A program made the translations under genes and the position numbers. A DNA stretch of 63,322 bases from Treponema sp. (GTDB taxonomy: Bacteria; Spirochaetota; Spirochaetia; Treponematales; Treponemataceae): positions 1 through 63,322 of the forward strand of contig JAILRG010000091.1 of assembly GCA_024698325.1 (NCBI GenBank), read 5' to 3'. Below, piece after piece: positions 43,722 to 54,478 of this stretch (positions are counted from its first letter, which is position 1; each line of letters begins with the position of its first letter). A model generated the notes under the pieces. It saw only the letters and a program-made list of their open reading frames with translations, had not been told where the DNA came from and did no database searches.

Positions 43722-46700
43722 TTAGCGCTCCATTTCTACCACAAGTTCTATCTCGCTTTCGCTGCGCTTCATGCTCCGGGCAATCTCCGCAATGCTCCAG
43801 CCCTGCCGGTGCAGCTTTACGATTGCATCCCGGTCTGAAGGCCTGAGTCCACCCGCAGCCTGCTCTGAAGCTCCAGCTGCAGCCGGTTCGCTTATGCGCT
43901 CATTGCGCTGAACCGCCTGACTGACCTTGGCAAGAAGCTCTATCTTCTTGTCTATGTCCGTACTCAGAGACTGCAGGCGGGTTTCGCTTCGGGCAATACC
44001 CTCGCGGCTCGTCTTAATCTGCTCGACCCGTTTTTCCGTCTCCTCCAGAATTGACTGCAGGCTGGTAAGCTTATCAACCGCATCATTGATTCTGCCGTGG
44101 TTAGACATAAGCATATCAATCTGCCGCTGAATTGCAGAAACAGAATCCGGCAATGCACCTGCCTGTCGGCTCGTTTCGTTCAAACGCTGCTCCAGTTCTT
44201 TAAGTGAATCGAACGTCTTGTCAACTTCGCCGGACACCTGGTCAATGACCGTCTGCTTCTTTTCAAGCCTGTCGTAACGGCTTGAAATGTCGCCGAGCGT
44301 TTCCTGGAATTTGCGCACTGACAGCTCCAGGCGCTGCAGTTTGTCGCTGCTAGATTCCAGGTCCTTAATTTTTTCATCCATCGTTCCGCTTAACGCCTGC
44401 AGATGTTCAAAATTGCGTTCGAGCGAATCAATGTGATTCTTTTCACTCTGGAACTTTGTCAGCTTCTGATTGACGTCTTCGTTCATGCGTTCAATTGTCG
44501 TAAAGTGCGCCGCAAGCCCCTGTACGACAGACTGGTAGCCTTCTATCTTGCTGATTTCGCCCTTAAGGTCTGCGATTTGAGAGTCAAGCTGGCTCTGCAG
44601 CTGGTCCGCCTTCTGGTACACCTGCATCTGCGCGCTGAAAGCTTTTACCTGCTTGTCAATTTCGCTCATGCGGCTCTGCAGATCCGTTGCATCGTTCTGC
44701 ATTTTCATCACCATCTCGGCCTCGCGGGTATCGCTTGCCCGCTGCTGCTCCTCAATCTGCTTGCGGACAGAATCCAGAAGCTGCGTCACATCAGAGTTCT
44801 GCTCCCGGACGCGGCGCTGTGTTTCTGTCAGCATGTTTTCGTACATCTGCTGCAGTTCATCCACAATCTGAGATGATTTGTCCTTGTAGCTGGACTCACT
44901 TTCCGAAAGCGACTTCGTAAGGCTTGCAATTCGCTCTGTCAGCTGCGCCTGTTCGCCCTCTATGCTTTCCTTGAACGCGGCAAAGTTGCGCTCAAAGGCA
45001 CCTTTCAGCTCGTCGATACGCTGCTGTGCAGACTCCTGCACACCGCCCAGCTGAGTGCCGTACACGTTCTTTGTCTGCTCAAACTGCTGTTTAAGCTGCA
45101 TTCGCCATGCCTTAAAGTCGTTGACAACAGCCTCGATATTTTCGCTGTTTGCCTGCTGGCGGGTCTTTACATCCTGCTCCATGTTGTCAATGCGGGCAGT
45201 CGTCTCTTTCTCAAACTTGGCGAGCAGCTCGTTTACGCGCTGGTTATAGCCTTCCAGCGCATTTTTAACAAAGCCGTCAGACTGGCCGGTAGCAGCCTGC
45301 AGTTCTGACCGGGTTCGTTCGGTAAAGCTGCGGATTGATTCTTCGATGTCGGAAACCTGCTGCTGAATGTCCTGGGCGTTCTTCGCAAGTGAGGACTCCA
45401 CCCGCTCAGACTGCTCGCGATTCTTTTCCTGCAGCCCGGCAAGAGCTTCCTTAAGCTCGTCGGCATACTTTTCTTCGATAAGGCGACGCTGACTTTCGTA
45501 ATCATCCGTCAGAACGGCCAGCTTGCTGTCGAGGTTCTGCTTCCACTGATTCAAATCGTCATCAATAGCGTCACTTCGCTTTTTAAGGTCAGCGCCGAAG
45601 TTTTCTTCAAAATCCTTCAGCGTGGCGCTGACATTTGACGTTGCCGTGCGTTTTATCTCATCCAGACTGCTTTCAAGTGAACTGAGTTGCGTTGAAAGCT
45701 CGTCACTGTTAGCTCTAATTGACTGTTCAAACTCGTTCTGCCGCTGCTGCTGCTGCGCACTGAATGACGTAAAGTCGCCGAGCACCTTTTTCTGTGCCTG
45801 ATCCATAGCCTGCCTGAGGTTCAGCTCCAGCACATCAACATCCGCGCCCATCTTATCCAGTTTACCGAAGCGGTACTCAAGGTTCTTGCGGTATTCTTCA
45901 AGCTGCTTGTCTACAGCGCTCAGCAATTCGCTCTGTTTGATGTCATAGGATTCTGACAGCGTCTTCATCATGCTAGAAAGGCGGCTGTTGATTCCGGATA
46001 TCTTCTCATCAGCCTGCTTCTGGAATTCAACAAGCTTAATATTCGCCTCTTCTGCCTGCGCGGAAATGCGCTCAGCCGTAGCTTCTGCTCCACTGACAGA
46101 ACCGTCAAGCGTATTCTGCAATGCGGCAATCTTTGTCTGCATGGAACCGGTAACTCCGTCAACCTTCTGCGTGACTTCCGCCTCCAGTGAATCAACTTTC
46201 TGCGCAACTTCTGATTCCAGCGAATCGACTTTCTGCGTAACATTCACCTGCAGGGATTCAACCTTTTGTCCGACTTCTTTCTGCAGGCTGTCCACCTTCT
46301 GAGTAACATCAGACTGGAGCGTTCCGACTTTTTCTGTGACGCCAGATTCGAGGGCAGCAATCTTTCCGTCCACATCCTGCTGCAAGGTACCGACCTTTTC
46401 GCCGACGCCTGCTTCCAGAGCGGCAATCTTACCGTCAACATCCGACTGAAGCGTATCAACTCTGGCGCCAACAGAATCTTCAAGCGCACCGACTTTCTGC
46501 GTAACTTCTGACTGCAGTGCCGTTACACGCTGCATGACGTCTGCCTGCAACGCCGCGACATTCTTCTCGACACCACCCTGCAAGCCACCGGTCTTTGACT
46601 CAACCTCTGCCTGCAGAGCATCAACTTTAGAGCCAACAGTATTCTGCAGTGACTCTACTTTTGCATCCACATCAAGCTGCAGCTCTTCAACTTTCTTCTC

Positions 46701-48377
46701 TACTCCGCTCTGAAGCGCACCGACTTTTGTATCCACTTCAAGCTGCAGTGCTTCAACCTTCTTGTCGACGCCGCTCTGCAATGAGCCGACCTTTGTATCC
46801 ACATCAAGCTGCAGCGCCTCGACCTTCTTGTCAACGCCGCTCTGCAGTGAATCAACCTTCGTATCGACATCAAGCTGCAGGTTTTCCACTTTTTTCTCAA
46901 CACTGCTCTGCAATGTCTCGACCTTTGTCTCCACATCGTTCTGCAGAGAATCCATTTTCGAAGCAGCCTCGCTCTTCAGGATGCCAACCTGCGTGTTAAC
47001 GTCATCCTGCAGCGTTTCTATTTTAGCCGTTACTGCTGACTCAAGCGTACCAACCCGCTGATTCACGTCATTCTGCAGGGAGCCGACCTTTGTTTTAACA
47101 TCGTTCTGCATTGCATTCACGGTAGCCGAAACATCGCTCTGCAAGTCTGTCACCTGCTTGTTGATGTCAATCTTTGTCGTGTTGATTTTTGCTTCGACAG
47201 AAGTCTTGTACTTCGCAAGGTGCTCATCTGAAATCTGTGCAAAGCGGGCGTAGGAAGCCGTCTCTTTCGCTTCCACATCGCTGATAGCCTTTTCGTACAG
47301 GCTTTTGTAACGGTTCTGCAGCTCTACAATCTGCTCACCCAGCGTTGAGCGCAAGGTTTCGAGCGTTTTGCCGTTTCCATTCACTTCACTTGCAAGTTCG
47401 CCGGCAGTTTTCTTCGCCTGTGCCAAAGAATCAACAAACTTCTTGCCGATTTCCTCGATTTCCGTATTCAAGTGGCTGGCAACATTCTGCTCGCGAGTCT
47501 TAAAGTCATTTTCAATGGCCGTAATACGGGCAGTCGTATCGGCTGTAAACTGCGTCGTCTTCTGCTCAAGCGCCTTTTTCGCCTCGCCGATTTTTGCTGA
47601 ATGCTCATTATCCATGGCGCCAAGCCTGTCGTTAAGCGCTTTTACATACGCGTCACTTCTGACCTGAGCCTGTTTTGCAAGATTCTTAAAGGTAACATCT
47701 TCCAGCTCTGCGGCTTTTTTAGCTGCCTCATCATACGTCTGGCGAATTCTCTGTTCCAACTCCTGAAGCAATGCGGCACTGCGTTCAGCGGCAGCTTTTG
47801 TGCTTTTTTCCAGCTGATCCGCACGCAGCTTGTACTGTGTCAGCAGCTCCGTACCAATCTTCGACAGGCTGTCCTGATTCTGCCGGGTAAACTCAGCCTC
47901 AATAACAGGAAGACGCTTTTCCAGTTTATTGACCAGACGGGTCTGCTCATCGATTTGGCCGCTTACTCTGTCAACAACAAGCGACTCTTTTCTAATGCGG
48001 TCAAGGTTTTCCTCAACGTGCTCCGTCATCTCCATAAGCTCGCTAAGCGCATTGGAGAAAGCGCTGATTTTTTTGTCGATTGATTCAACGGCAGAAAACT
48101 GTTTTTCGAACCCGTCTGCCTGCTCGCCGTATTGTCTGATGTAGTCTTCCAGACGCTTAACTGCGGCATTTGCCTGCGCCTGATGAGTTTCAAGATCAGC
48201 CTGAAGGGTATCAAACCCCTTTGCACGTTCGTGGAAATACTTATCCAGCTCGTCAATGCGGCGATCTGCATAATTTTTTACCTTGTGCATTGAATTATTA
48301 TCTTTATCCAACTGTCGGAACAGGCTTACAACTAAAACAGCGATTACCGCTGATACTGTAATAGAGATGATAATCAC
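43722..48377 (-). CDS. giant coiled-coil protein, SpiroCoCo family
   Basis: The product has 1551 residues. One membrane helix lies at about 2-22 ([19 protein letters not shown]) and nearly everything after residue 30 is predicted coiled coil, rich in Lys, Glu, Gln, Asp and Ser. Residues 409-760 are 32 consecutive 11-residue units of the form VxxLQxxVxxK. The last 41 residues (LRPSDRDAIVKLHRQGWSIAEIARSMKRSESEIELVVEMER in pieces) form a helix-turn-helix-like end that resembles the tail of SwrB/DUF6115 proteins. Large coiled-coil proteins of this kind are known from spirochaetes but lack a firm function; a scaffold or cytoskeletal role is inference. The start is GTG with GGTGGA upstream. Confidence 0.88.
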   Translation of the reverse strand: MIIISITVSAVIAVLVVSLFRQLDKDNNSMHKVKNYADRRIDELDKYFHERAKGFDTLQADLETHQAQANAAVKRLEDYIRQYGEQADGFEKQFSAVESIDKKISAFSNALSELMEMTEHVEENLDRIRKESLVVDRVSGQIDEQTRLVNKLEKRLPVIEAEFTRQNQDSLSKIGTELLTQYKLRADQLEKSTKAAAERSAALLQELEQRIRQTYDEAAKKAAELEDVTFKNLAKQAQVRSDAYVKALNDRLGAMDNEHSAKIGEAKKALEQKTTQFTADTTARITAIENDFKTREQNVASHLNTEIEEIGKKFVDSLAQAKKTAGELASEVNGNGKTLETLRSTLGEQIVELQNRYKSLYEKAISDVEAKETASYARFAQISDEHLAKYKTSVEAKINTTKIDINKQVTDLQSDVSATVNAMQNDVKTKVGSLQNDVNQRVGTLESAVTAKIETLQDDVNTQVGILKSEAASKMDSLQNDVETKVETLQSSVEKKVENLQLDVDTKVDSLQSGVDKKVEALQLDVDTKVGSLQSGVDKKVEALQLEVDTKVGALQSGVEKKVEELQLDVDAKVESLQNTVGSKVDALQAEVESKTGGLQGGVEKNVAALQADVMQRVTALQSEVTQKVGALEDSVGARVDTLQSDVDGKIAALEAGVGEKVGTLQQDVDGKIAALESGVTEKVGTLQSDVTQKVDSLQKEVGQKVESLQVNVTQKVDSLESEVAQKVDSLEAEVTQKVDGVTGSMQTKIAALQNTLDGSVSGAEATAERISAQAEEANIKLVEFQKQADEKISGINSRLSSMMKTLSESYDIKQSELLSAVDKQLEEYRKNLEYRFGKLDKMGADVDVLELNLRQAMDQAQKKVLGDFTSFSAQQQQRQNEFEQSIRANSDELSTQLSSLESSLDEIKRTATSNVSATLKDFEENFGADLKKRSDAIDDDLNQWKQNLDSKLAVLTDDYESQRRLIEEKYADELKEALAGLQEKNREQSERVESSLAKNAQDIQQQVSDIEESIRSFTERTRSELQAATGQSDGFVKNALEGYNQRVNELLAKFEKETTARIDNMEQDVKTRQQANSENIEAVVNDFKAWRMQLKQQFEQTKNVYGTQLGGVQESAQQRIDELKGAFERNFAAFKESIEGEQAQLTERIASLTKSLSESESSYKDKSSQIVDELQQMYENMLTETQRRVREQNSDVTQLLDSVRKQIEEQQRASDTREAEMVMKMQNDATDLQSRMSEIDKQVKAFSAQMQVYQKADQLQSQLDSQIADLKGEISKIEGYQSVVQGLAAHFTTIERMNEDVNQKLTKFQSEKNHIDSLERNFEHLQALSGTMDEKIKDLESSSDKLQRLELSVRKFQETLGDISSRYDRLEKKQTVIDQVSGEVDKTFDSLKELEQRLNETSRQAGALPDSVSAIQRQIDMLMSNHGRINDAVDKLTSLQSILEETEKRVEQIKTSREGIARSETRLQSLSTDIDKKIELLAKVSQAVQRNERISEPAAAGASEQAAGGLRPSDRDAIVKLHRQGWSIAEIARSMKRSESEIELVVEMER
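46098..47153 (-). repeat. 32 tandem 33-bp units encoding 11-residue repeats
   Basis: Thirty-two contiguous in-frame 33-bp units lie inside the coiled-coil gene. Consensus V-x-x-L-Q-x-x-V-x-x-K. Copies 9 to 15 are the most alike (VDSLQSGVDKK and VEALQLDVDTK alternate), suggesting recent duplication of a 66-bp pair. The outer copies are more diverged. Confidence 0.9.
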
Positions 48378-48432
48378 TTTTTATTCCACCCAAAACTTAT
48401 ATCAAAAACGCCGAAAGCGCTGGAAAATCGAC

Positions 48433-49104
48433 TTATTGTAGCACAATATCCTGTAATTGGCGATAGCTTCCAAAGGAAATATCAGCTTCCGGAAACGGTC
48501 TGTGCAAAACCCGGCGCCAGAGAGGAAGCAGAAACGCGCTTTTCATGCCTGCATTATTAGCACCGCGGACATCACACCGCTTGCTGTTTCCAACGTACAG
48601 TATATGCTCCGGCTCCGTCTTTAAGAGCTGCGCCATAACCCCAAAGGGATATTTCGAAGGCTTTAATGCGCCCAGTTCCTCTGAACCAAGGACAAGCTCA
48701 CATTCAGACAAAATACCCCAGATATTCCCTTTCTGTGCCGGAGGAAAATCTGAAAGAATTGCAATCCGGTAACCAGCCGCCTTCATATTTCTAATTGCGT
48801 CCTGCATACCAGAAAATGGCTTCAATTTCGTAAAATACGGTCTCAGGCCATCATAGACAATTCTATTGATTTTTTCCTTTGCCTCATCCACCGTACAATC
48901 AAGCTCTTTTGCCAAAAGCCGCCCCTGATACTCGTAAAAATCCGGAAGCGGCGCCGTATGATGCAGCTGTTTTCTCACTTTGTTGTAATGCAGAAAAAAA
49001 CGTAGGTTAGCAAGAAAATACGGAACTACACGCAGATACAATGCCCACGAAGGATAAAGAGTCCCGTCAATATCAAACGCAATTACTGAAATGCCATTAA
49101 GCAT
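48433..49104 (-). CDS. HAD-superfamily hydrolase
   Basis: The product has 223 residues. Motif I FDIDGTLYPSW (from residue 10) holds the nucleophile and acid-base aspartates. Motif II is ILSDFPP near 118, motif III has Lys in GALKPSK near 147, and motif IV is YVGNSKRCDVRGANNAG near 170. A helical cap lies between motifs I and II. It is a phosphatase of unassigned substrate, similar in layout to phosphoglycolate phosphatase or pyrimidine nucleotidases. There is no ribosome site; a strong -10 lies 6 nt before the ATG. It is downstream of rpsG on the same strand but beyond a terminator. Confidence 0.9.
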   Translation of the reverse strand: MLNGISVIAFDIDGTLYPSWALYLRVVPYFLANLRFFLHYNKVRKQLHHTAPLPDFYEYQGRLLAKELDCTVDEAKEKINRIVYDGLRPYFTKLKPFSGMQDAIRNMKAAGYRIAILSDFPPAQKGNIWGILSECELVLGSEELGALKPSKYPFGVMAQLLKTEPEHILYVGNSKRCDVRGANNAGMKSAFLLPLWRRVLHRPFPEADISFGSYRQLQDIVLQ

Positions 49105-49110
49105 TTCTAA

Positions 49111-49139
49111 AGTATACCGTATGTAATAGTTATAGGCAA
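49111..49139 (-). promoter_or_regulatory. promoter of HAD gene, leaderless type
   Basis: On the minus strand TTGCCT (49134-49139), 17 nt, TATACT (49111-49116), then six bases (TTAGAA) and ATG at 49104. This is the clearest leaderless layout in the window. Confidence 0.7.
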
Positions 49140-49164
49140 TAAAAAGGGGAAACTAACAGGGCAT

Positions 49165-49189
49165 AAAAAAAACCCGTCCAGAGGACGGG
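49165..49189 (-). terminator. terminator of the rpoBC-rpsLG block
   Basis: CCCGTCC/GGACGGG with loop of three (49173-49189), followed on the minus strand by eight T. It lies 15 nt after the rpsG stop. Confidence 0.9.
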
Positions 49190-49203
49190 CATTCTGTAAG
49201 ATA

Positions 49204-49674
49204 CTACCAGCGATAGTGTGCAAAAGCTTTGTTTGCTTCTGCCATCTTGTGTGTATCTTCCTTCTTCTTGTATGCAGAACCAGTGTTGTTGAATGCATCA
49301 ATCAGTTCTGAAGCAAGAGTGTCGGCCATACCGTGACCAGAGCGGCTGCGAGCAGCTGCAATAATCCAGCGCATAGCCAGAGCTTCACGGCGAGCGTCGC
49401 GAATCTCAATCGGAACCTGGTAAGTAGCACCACCAACGCGGCGGCTCTTAACTTCTACCAACGGTTTTACGTTGTCCAAAGCTTTTGTGAACACTTCGAG
49501 CGGATCCTTTTCAGTCTTTGCCTTCAGTTTGTCCATAGCTTCGTAGATAATCTTTGTACAAGTAGCTTTCTTTCCATCCAGCATCATGCGGCTAACAAAT
49601 TTTGTAACCAGCGGGCTGTTGTACTTTGAGTCCGGCATAATCGGACGGTTAACAGATTTCTTATGTCTTCCCAT
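49204..49674 (-). CDS. rpsG: 30S ribosomal protein S7
   Basis: The product has 156 residues, complete, starting [27 protein letters not shown]7 is a primary 16S rRNA binder that organises the 30S head near the exit site. [31 protein letters not shown] is the conserved core. It lies 12 nt after rpsL and has GGAG before the ATG. fusA and tuf, its common neighbours in other bacteria, are absent here; the operon ends with a terminator. Confidence 0.98.
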   Translation of the reverse strand: MGRHKKSVNRPIMPDSKYNSPLVTKFVSRMMLDGKKATCTKIIYEAMDKLKAKTEKDPLEVFTKALDNVKPLVEVKSRRVGGATYQVPIEIRDARREALAMRWIIAAARSRSGHGMADTLASELIDAFNNTGSAYKKKEDTHKMAEANKAFAHYRW

Positions 49675-49686
49675 GGTAGTCTCCTA

Positions 49687-50061
49687 TTATGCCTTCGGCT
49701 TCTTGGCACCGTATTTTGAACGGCCACGTTTACGATCGGCAACGCCGAGTGTATCTTTTGTACCGCGGATGATGTGATAGCGCACACCAGGAAGGTCCTT
49801 AACACGACCGCCGCGAATAAGTACTACTGAGTGTTCCTGCAGGTTGTGACCAATACCAGGAATGTATGCAGTAACTTCAATTCCATTTGACAAGCGAACA
49901 CGAGCTACCTTGCGGAGAGCAGAGTTCGGTTTTTTCGGAGTAACAGTCATAACACGTGTGCAAACGCCACGTTTCTGCGGGCAAGACTCAAGCGCGGGAG
50001 CTTTTGTCGTGTTAGCCACAGACTGTCTTCCTTTACGAATAAGTTGGTTAATTGTAGGCAT
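49687..50061 (-). CDS. rpsL: 30S ribosomal protein S12
   Basis: The product has 124 residues, complete. S12 sits at the decoding centre. [20 protein letters not shown] holds Lys43 and [17 protein letters not shown] holds Lys88 (E. coli numbering), both in the streptomycin-sensitive form. GGAG precedes the ATG. It follows rpoC by 130 nt, and that gap carries a hairpin. Confidence 0.98.
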   Translation of the reverse strand: MPTINQLIRKGRQSVANTTKAPALESCPQKRGVCTRVMTVTPKKPNSALRKVARVRLSNGIEVTAYIPGIGHNLQEHSVVLIRGGRVKDLPGVRYHIIRGTKDTLGVADRKRGRSKYGAKKPKA

Positions 50062-50115
50062 CGCCTATTCTCCTATTTATTGCCGGTCAGCACCCCGGTC
50101 TAAAATGCACTGTAG

Positions 50116-50152
50116 GAACATCACCGCCAAGCATTACATGACGGCGATGTTC
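50116..50152. repeat. hairpin between rpoC and rpsL
   Basis: A 13-bp stem with two wobble positions (50116-50128 with 50140-50152, loop 11) and no T run. It may be a processing or attenuation site separating the polymerase genes from the ribosomal protein genes. Confidence 0.6.
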
Positions 50153-50191
50153 GCATATTCTACCGAATTCCAGCGCAGTACGTCAACAACC

Positions 50192-53100
50192 TTAGTCTTC
50201 GTCTGCACCTGAACCGGTATCAACAATCGGTTCTGCAAGCATCTGGGCTTCCATCGCCTTTTCTTCGCGACGGCGTTCCAGTATTTCTTCCATCTGAATA
50301 TCCAGGTCAGTATCAGCCTTGTCAAAAAGCTTTACGCCTCTGTAGTTTCTGATACCAGTACCAGCCGGAATCATATGACCGATGGTAACATTTTCTTTCA
50401 GGCCGTGCAGGCTGTCAGTTTCACCCTTGATTGCGGCATTCGTAAGAACACGAGTTGTCTCCTGGAACGAAGCGGCAGAAATGAATGAATCTGTTGCCAG
50501 AGCAGCCTTTGTAATACCCTGGAAGAGCGGCCGTGCAATTGCCGGCTGACCACCGTCTGCGATAACACGTGCGTTCTCTTCATGGAAGTGGTATTTGTCA
50601 ACCTGCTGTCCGAAGATAAAGCGAGTATCGCCAACAGCAATAATCTCAACCTTGCGGAGCATCTGGCGGACAATGATACCGATATGCTTGTCATCAATTG
50701 CTACACCCTGAGCTGAGTAAACCTGCTGGATTTCTTCCATAAGGTAATTCTGCAGAGCGTTTTCGCCAAGAATGGCAAGAATATCATGTGCGTCCGGTGA
50801 ACCGTCACACAGCTGCTCGCCGGCTTCTACGTGGTCGCCATCGCGAACAAGCATACGCTTGGTCATCGGAACCATATGCTCGAACTGCTTGCCGTACGCA
50901 TCCTCTACTACAACGACACGCTTGCCCTTTGTAATTCCCTTGAACTTAACCGTACCGGAAATCTGTGAAAGAACACAGATTGACTTCGGCTTGCGGGCTT
51001 CGAAGAGTTCTGAAACGCGGGGCAAACCACCCGTAATATCGTTTGTCTTTGCTGCAGCAAGAGCCATCTTAGCAAGTGTAACACCTGCTTCAACATACTG
51101 CTTGTCTTCAACTGACAGAACAGCACCGGCCGGCAGGTAATAGCTACCCTGCTCGTTACCAGCTTCATCAGTGATAAGGATACGCGGCTGTTTAACGTCC
51201 AGGTGCAAATCACTGATGTGGCGCTCAATTGCACCAGTGTTCGGGTCAACATCCTCAACAAGCGTTGAACCGGCGATAACGTCCTCAAAATGAACGTAAC
51301 CGGAAACTTCAGCAATAATCGGCTCAGAGAAGGGGTCGAACGTACCGAGAACTTTACCAGCCTCGATGATGTCGCCAGCCTTGACTGACAGCGTTGAACC
51401 GTTAGCGATTTCAACCTTCTGTTCGTTACCAACCAGATACAGGGTATCGTCAATAATGCGGACAGATCCGTTTTCTTTAGCGACAAAATTGTCGCCGCTG
51501 CGTTCGATAATGACAGAGCCTTTCAGAACACGGCCGCCATCCTGAACAACTACGGTATCAGACTTTGCGACAGCAGAAGAGTCAATGATGCGGGTTGCAT
51601 TCATATAACCCTTACGTGTAAAGAGCCAGTCACCGTCTTTTGTAACAACGTGTGTACCGGTGATTTCACCTACGATAACCGGATACTTCATGACAATCTT
51701 GTTGTCTTCAGTTTCCTTAGAAGCGGTACCACCAACGTGGAACGTACGCATCGTAAGCTGTGTACCCGGCTGACCGATTGACTGAGCTGCGATAACACCG
51801 ACAGCCTCACCGATTTCAACCAGCTTGTTGCGTGCCAGGTTTTTACCGTAACACTTAACACAAACACCGTGTTCTGCTTCGCAGGTAAGAACGGTGCGGA
51901 GCTTTACTTTTTCAACACCTGCATCTTCAATCTTCTTAGCAAGCTCGTCGGTAATATACTCGTTTACATCACAGATGAGTTCACCTGTTGCCGGATTGAC
52001 AACGCGCTCGATTGTGAAGTGGCCGGCAATGCGCTTTGAAAGCGGAGTGATGATTTCGTCACCATTCTTGATTGCCGTATAGTCAAGACCGTTGATTGTG
52101 CCACAGTCTTCTTCGTTGATAACGACATCCTGTGCAACATCAACCAGACGACGGGTCATGTAACCAGCGTCAGCTGTCTTAAGAGCGGTATCGGTAAGAC
52201 CTTTACGAGCACCGTTAGATGAAATGAAGTATTCGATAACGGACAGGCCTTCTTTAAAGTTTGAGCGAACCGGCAGCTCGATGATATCGCCATTCGGCTT
52301 AGCCATCAAACCACGCATAGCGGCCAGCTGTGAAATCTGCTTCTTAGAACCACGAGCACCAGAGTTAGCCATCATAAAGATGGTGTTAAAGCCGTCTTTG
52401 TGCCCCTGCATGTTCTTGTACATGATGTCAGTAAGCTTTTCGTTGGTGCGCTGCCAGATATCGGTAACACGGTTGTAGCGTTCCTCTGCGGTAATAATAC
52501 CCTTGGAGTACTGACCGACAATCTCTTCAACCTGTTTGTTCGCTTCATCAACCATCGGCTTCTTCTCATCCGGAATAAGAATATCATCCATTGAGAGTGT
52601 GGCACCGTAGAACGTAGCGTTCTTGTAACCACAAGCCTTGATTGCATCGAGCATACGAATCGTAAGCCAAGAACCCTGATTGTGGAATACATACTCAATC
52701 ATCTTCTTGAGCTTTTTGTCGCCCATCTGCTCGTTTACATAGCCAACTTCTTCCGGCATTTCTTCATTGAATGCAAGGCGGCCTGCTGTTGTTTCAATAA
52801 CATCGCCAGCCTTGAATACGCCGCCGTCTTTAAGACCCGGGAAGGAATCTTTCGGAGCTGCAAGCTTAATCTGTGCCTGCCATTCAATAGCACCCTGTTC
52901 TGCAGCCATACGGGCCTCGTCAGGTGTACTAAAGCGCTTACCGGTGCCTTTTGCGTTCGGCGTAACTGAAGTCATGTAGTAAATACCCAGAACCATGTCC
53001 TGAGACGGACCAACGATTGCATTACCGTTAGCCGGGTCAAGCAGGTTGCGGGCAGAAAGCATCAACGTCCAGCATTCCATCTGAGCAGCCTGCGTCAGCG

Positions 53101-54478
53101 GAACGTGAATAGCCATCTGGTCACCATCGAAGTCAGCGTTGAAAGCCTTACATGCGAGCGGGTGCAGCTTAAGAGCTTTTCCTTCTACAAGAACCGGCTC
53201 GAATGCCTGAATACCCAGACGGTGCAGGGTCGGAGCACGGTTCAGCATAACCGGATGCTCGCGGACAACTTCGTCGAGGATTGCAAAAACTTCAGGAGAT
53301 TCCTGTTCAACAAGCATCTTTGCCTTTTTAATGTTGAAGACAACGTCCTTGTCTACAAGCTTCTTCATGATGAACGGCTTGAACAGCTCCAGAGCCATTT
53401 TGGTCGGAAGACCACACTGCCACAGCTTCAGTTCCGGACCAACAACGATTACGGAACGACCTGAGTAGTCTACGCGCTTACCAAGCAAGTTCTGGCGGAA
53501 GCGGCCCTGCTTACCTTTCAGCATATCGCTGATAGACTTAAGCGGGCGGTTAGAAGCACCCTTCACAGAACGCTTATGCTTTGAGTTATCGAACAATGCG
53601 TCAACAGCTTCCTGCAGCATGCGCTTCTCGTTGCGGATAATGATATCCGGAGCTGACAGCTGCATAAGCCGCTTTAAGCGGTTGTTGCGGTTAATGACGC
53701 GGCGATAGAGGTCGTTCAGGTCAGAGGTAGCGAAGCGGCCACCATCCAGCTGAACCATAGGACGCAGATCCGGCGGAATAACCGGAATCACGTCAAGAAT
53801 CATCCAGCTGGCCTTGTTACCAGAAGAACGGAAGTTCTCTACGATTTCGATGCGCTTCAAGAGGCGTTTGTCGCTCTTTACACCCTTTTCAATCATTTTT
53901 GCGCGCAGTTCTGCAGCAAGTTCGTCCAGATCGAGGTTTTCCAGCAATGTTTTAATTGCTTCGGCACCCATACCGGCGTTAAATGACTGACCATAGCGAT
54001 CGAGAGCTTCCATGTACTGCTCTTCGCTCAAAAGCTCTTTCTTTTTCAGGTCTGTGTCACCCGGATCGATAACGATGTATTTCTCGTAGTAGAGAACGCT
54101 GCGGAGGGCTGCAACCTGCAGGTCAAGCAGAAGGCCCATGCGGCTCGGGACAGACTTGTAGTACCAGATGTGGCTTACCGGAGCAGCCAGCTCGATGTGG
54201 CCAGTGCGTTCGCGGCGTACCTTAAAGTGAGTAACTTCAACACCACAGCGGTCGCAGATAACACCCTTGTAACGGATGCTCTTGAACTTACCACAGTAGC
54301 ATTCCCATTCTTTCGTCGTACCAAAGATACGCTCACAGAAAAGGCCGTCTTTCTCCGGACGGAGCGTGCGGTAGTTGATTGTTTCCGGCTTTTTAACTTC
54401 GCCGTAAGACCACGCGCGGATATCATCCGGCGAGGCAAGTTTTATTTTGAGGCTATCAAAATCCTGAATATCACGCAT
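50192..54478 (-). CDS. rpoC: RNA polymerase subunit beta'
   Basis: The product has 1428 residues. The N-terminal zinc site is [19 protein letters not shown], the catalytic magnesium loop is [15 protein letters not shown], and a second zinc cluster includes [13 protein letters not shown]. The start at 54478 (MRDIQDFD) is chosen because AAGGAG lies 7 nt upstream; an ATG six bases earlier is too close. The start overlaps the rpoB stop by 8 nt, so translation is coupled. No inserts of note are seen. The tail is acidic (GSGADED). Confidence 0.98.
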   Translation of the reverse strand: MRDIQDFDSLKIKLASPDDIRAWSYGEVKKPETINYRTLRPEKDGLFCERIFGTTKEWECYCGKFKSIRYKGVICDRCGVEVTHFKVRRERTGHIELAAPVSHIWYYKSVPSRMGLLLDLQVAALRSVLYYEKYIVIDPGDTDLKKKELLSEEQYMEALDRYGQSFNAGMGAEAIKTLLENLDLDELAAELRAKMIEKGVKSDKRLLKRIEIVENFRSSGNKASWMILDVIPVIPPDLRPMVQLDGGRFATSDLNDLYRRVINRNNRLKRLMQLSAPDIIIRNEKRMLQEAVDALFDNSKHKRSVKGASNRPLKSISDMLKGKQGRFRQNLLGKRVDYSGRSVIVVGPELKLWQCGLPTKMALELFKPFIMKKLVDKDVVFNIKKAKMLVEQESPEVFAILDEVVREHPVMLNRAPTLHRLGIQAFEPVLVEGKALKLHPLACKAFNADFDGDQMAIHVPLTQAAQMECWTLMLSARNLLDPANGNAIVGPSQDMVLGIYYMTSVTPNAKGTGKRFSTPDEARMAAEQGAIEWQAQIKLAAPKDSFPGLKDGGVFKAGDVIETTAGRLAFNEEMPEEVGYVNEQMGDKKLKKMIEYVFHNQGSWLTIRMLDAIKACGYKNATFYGATLSMDDILIPDEKKPMVDEANKQVEEIVGQYSKGIITAEERYNRVTDIWQRTNEKLTDIMYKNMQGHKDGFNTIFMMANSGARGSKKQISQLAAMRGLMAKPNGDIIELPVRSNFKEGLSVIEYFISSNGARKGLTDTALKTADAGYMTRRLVDVAQDVVINEEDCGTINGLDYTAIKNGDEIITPLSKRIAGHFTIERVVNPATGELICDVNEYITDELAKKIEDAGVEKVKLRTVLTCEAEHGVCVKCYGKNLARNKLVEIGEAVGVIAAQSIGQPGTQLTMRTFHVGGTASKETEDNKIVMKYPVIVGEITGTHVVTKDGDWLFTRKGYMNATRIIDSSAVAKSDTVVVQDGGRVLKGSVIIERSGDNFVAKENGSVRIIDDTLYLVGNEQKVEIANGSTLSVKAGDIIEAGKVLGTFDPFSEPIIAEVSGYVHFEDVIAGSTLVEDVDPNTGAIERHISDLHLDVKQPRILITDEAGNEQGSYYLPAGAVLSVEDKQYVEAGVTLAKMALAAAKTNDITGGLPRVSELFEARKPKSICVLSQISGTVKFKGITKGKRVVVVEDAYGKQFEHMVPMTKRMLVRDGDHVEAGEQLCDGSPDAHDILAILGENALQNYLMEEIQQVYSAQGVAIDDKHIGIIVRQMLRKVEIIAVGDTRFIFGQQVDKYHFHEENARVIADGGQPAIARPLFQGITKAALATDSFISAASFQETTRVLTNAAIKGETDSLHGLKENVTIGHMIPAGTGIRNYRGVKLFDKADTDLDIQMEEILERRREEKAMEAQMLAEPIVDTGSGADED

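Noticed and set aside
46098..47153. Regular 33-bp tandem repeats resembling a CRISPR array or satellite
   Set aside because: Units are contiguous with no spacers, stay in one reading frame and encode an 11-residue coiled-coil repeat inside a long gene.
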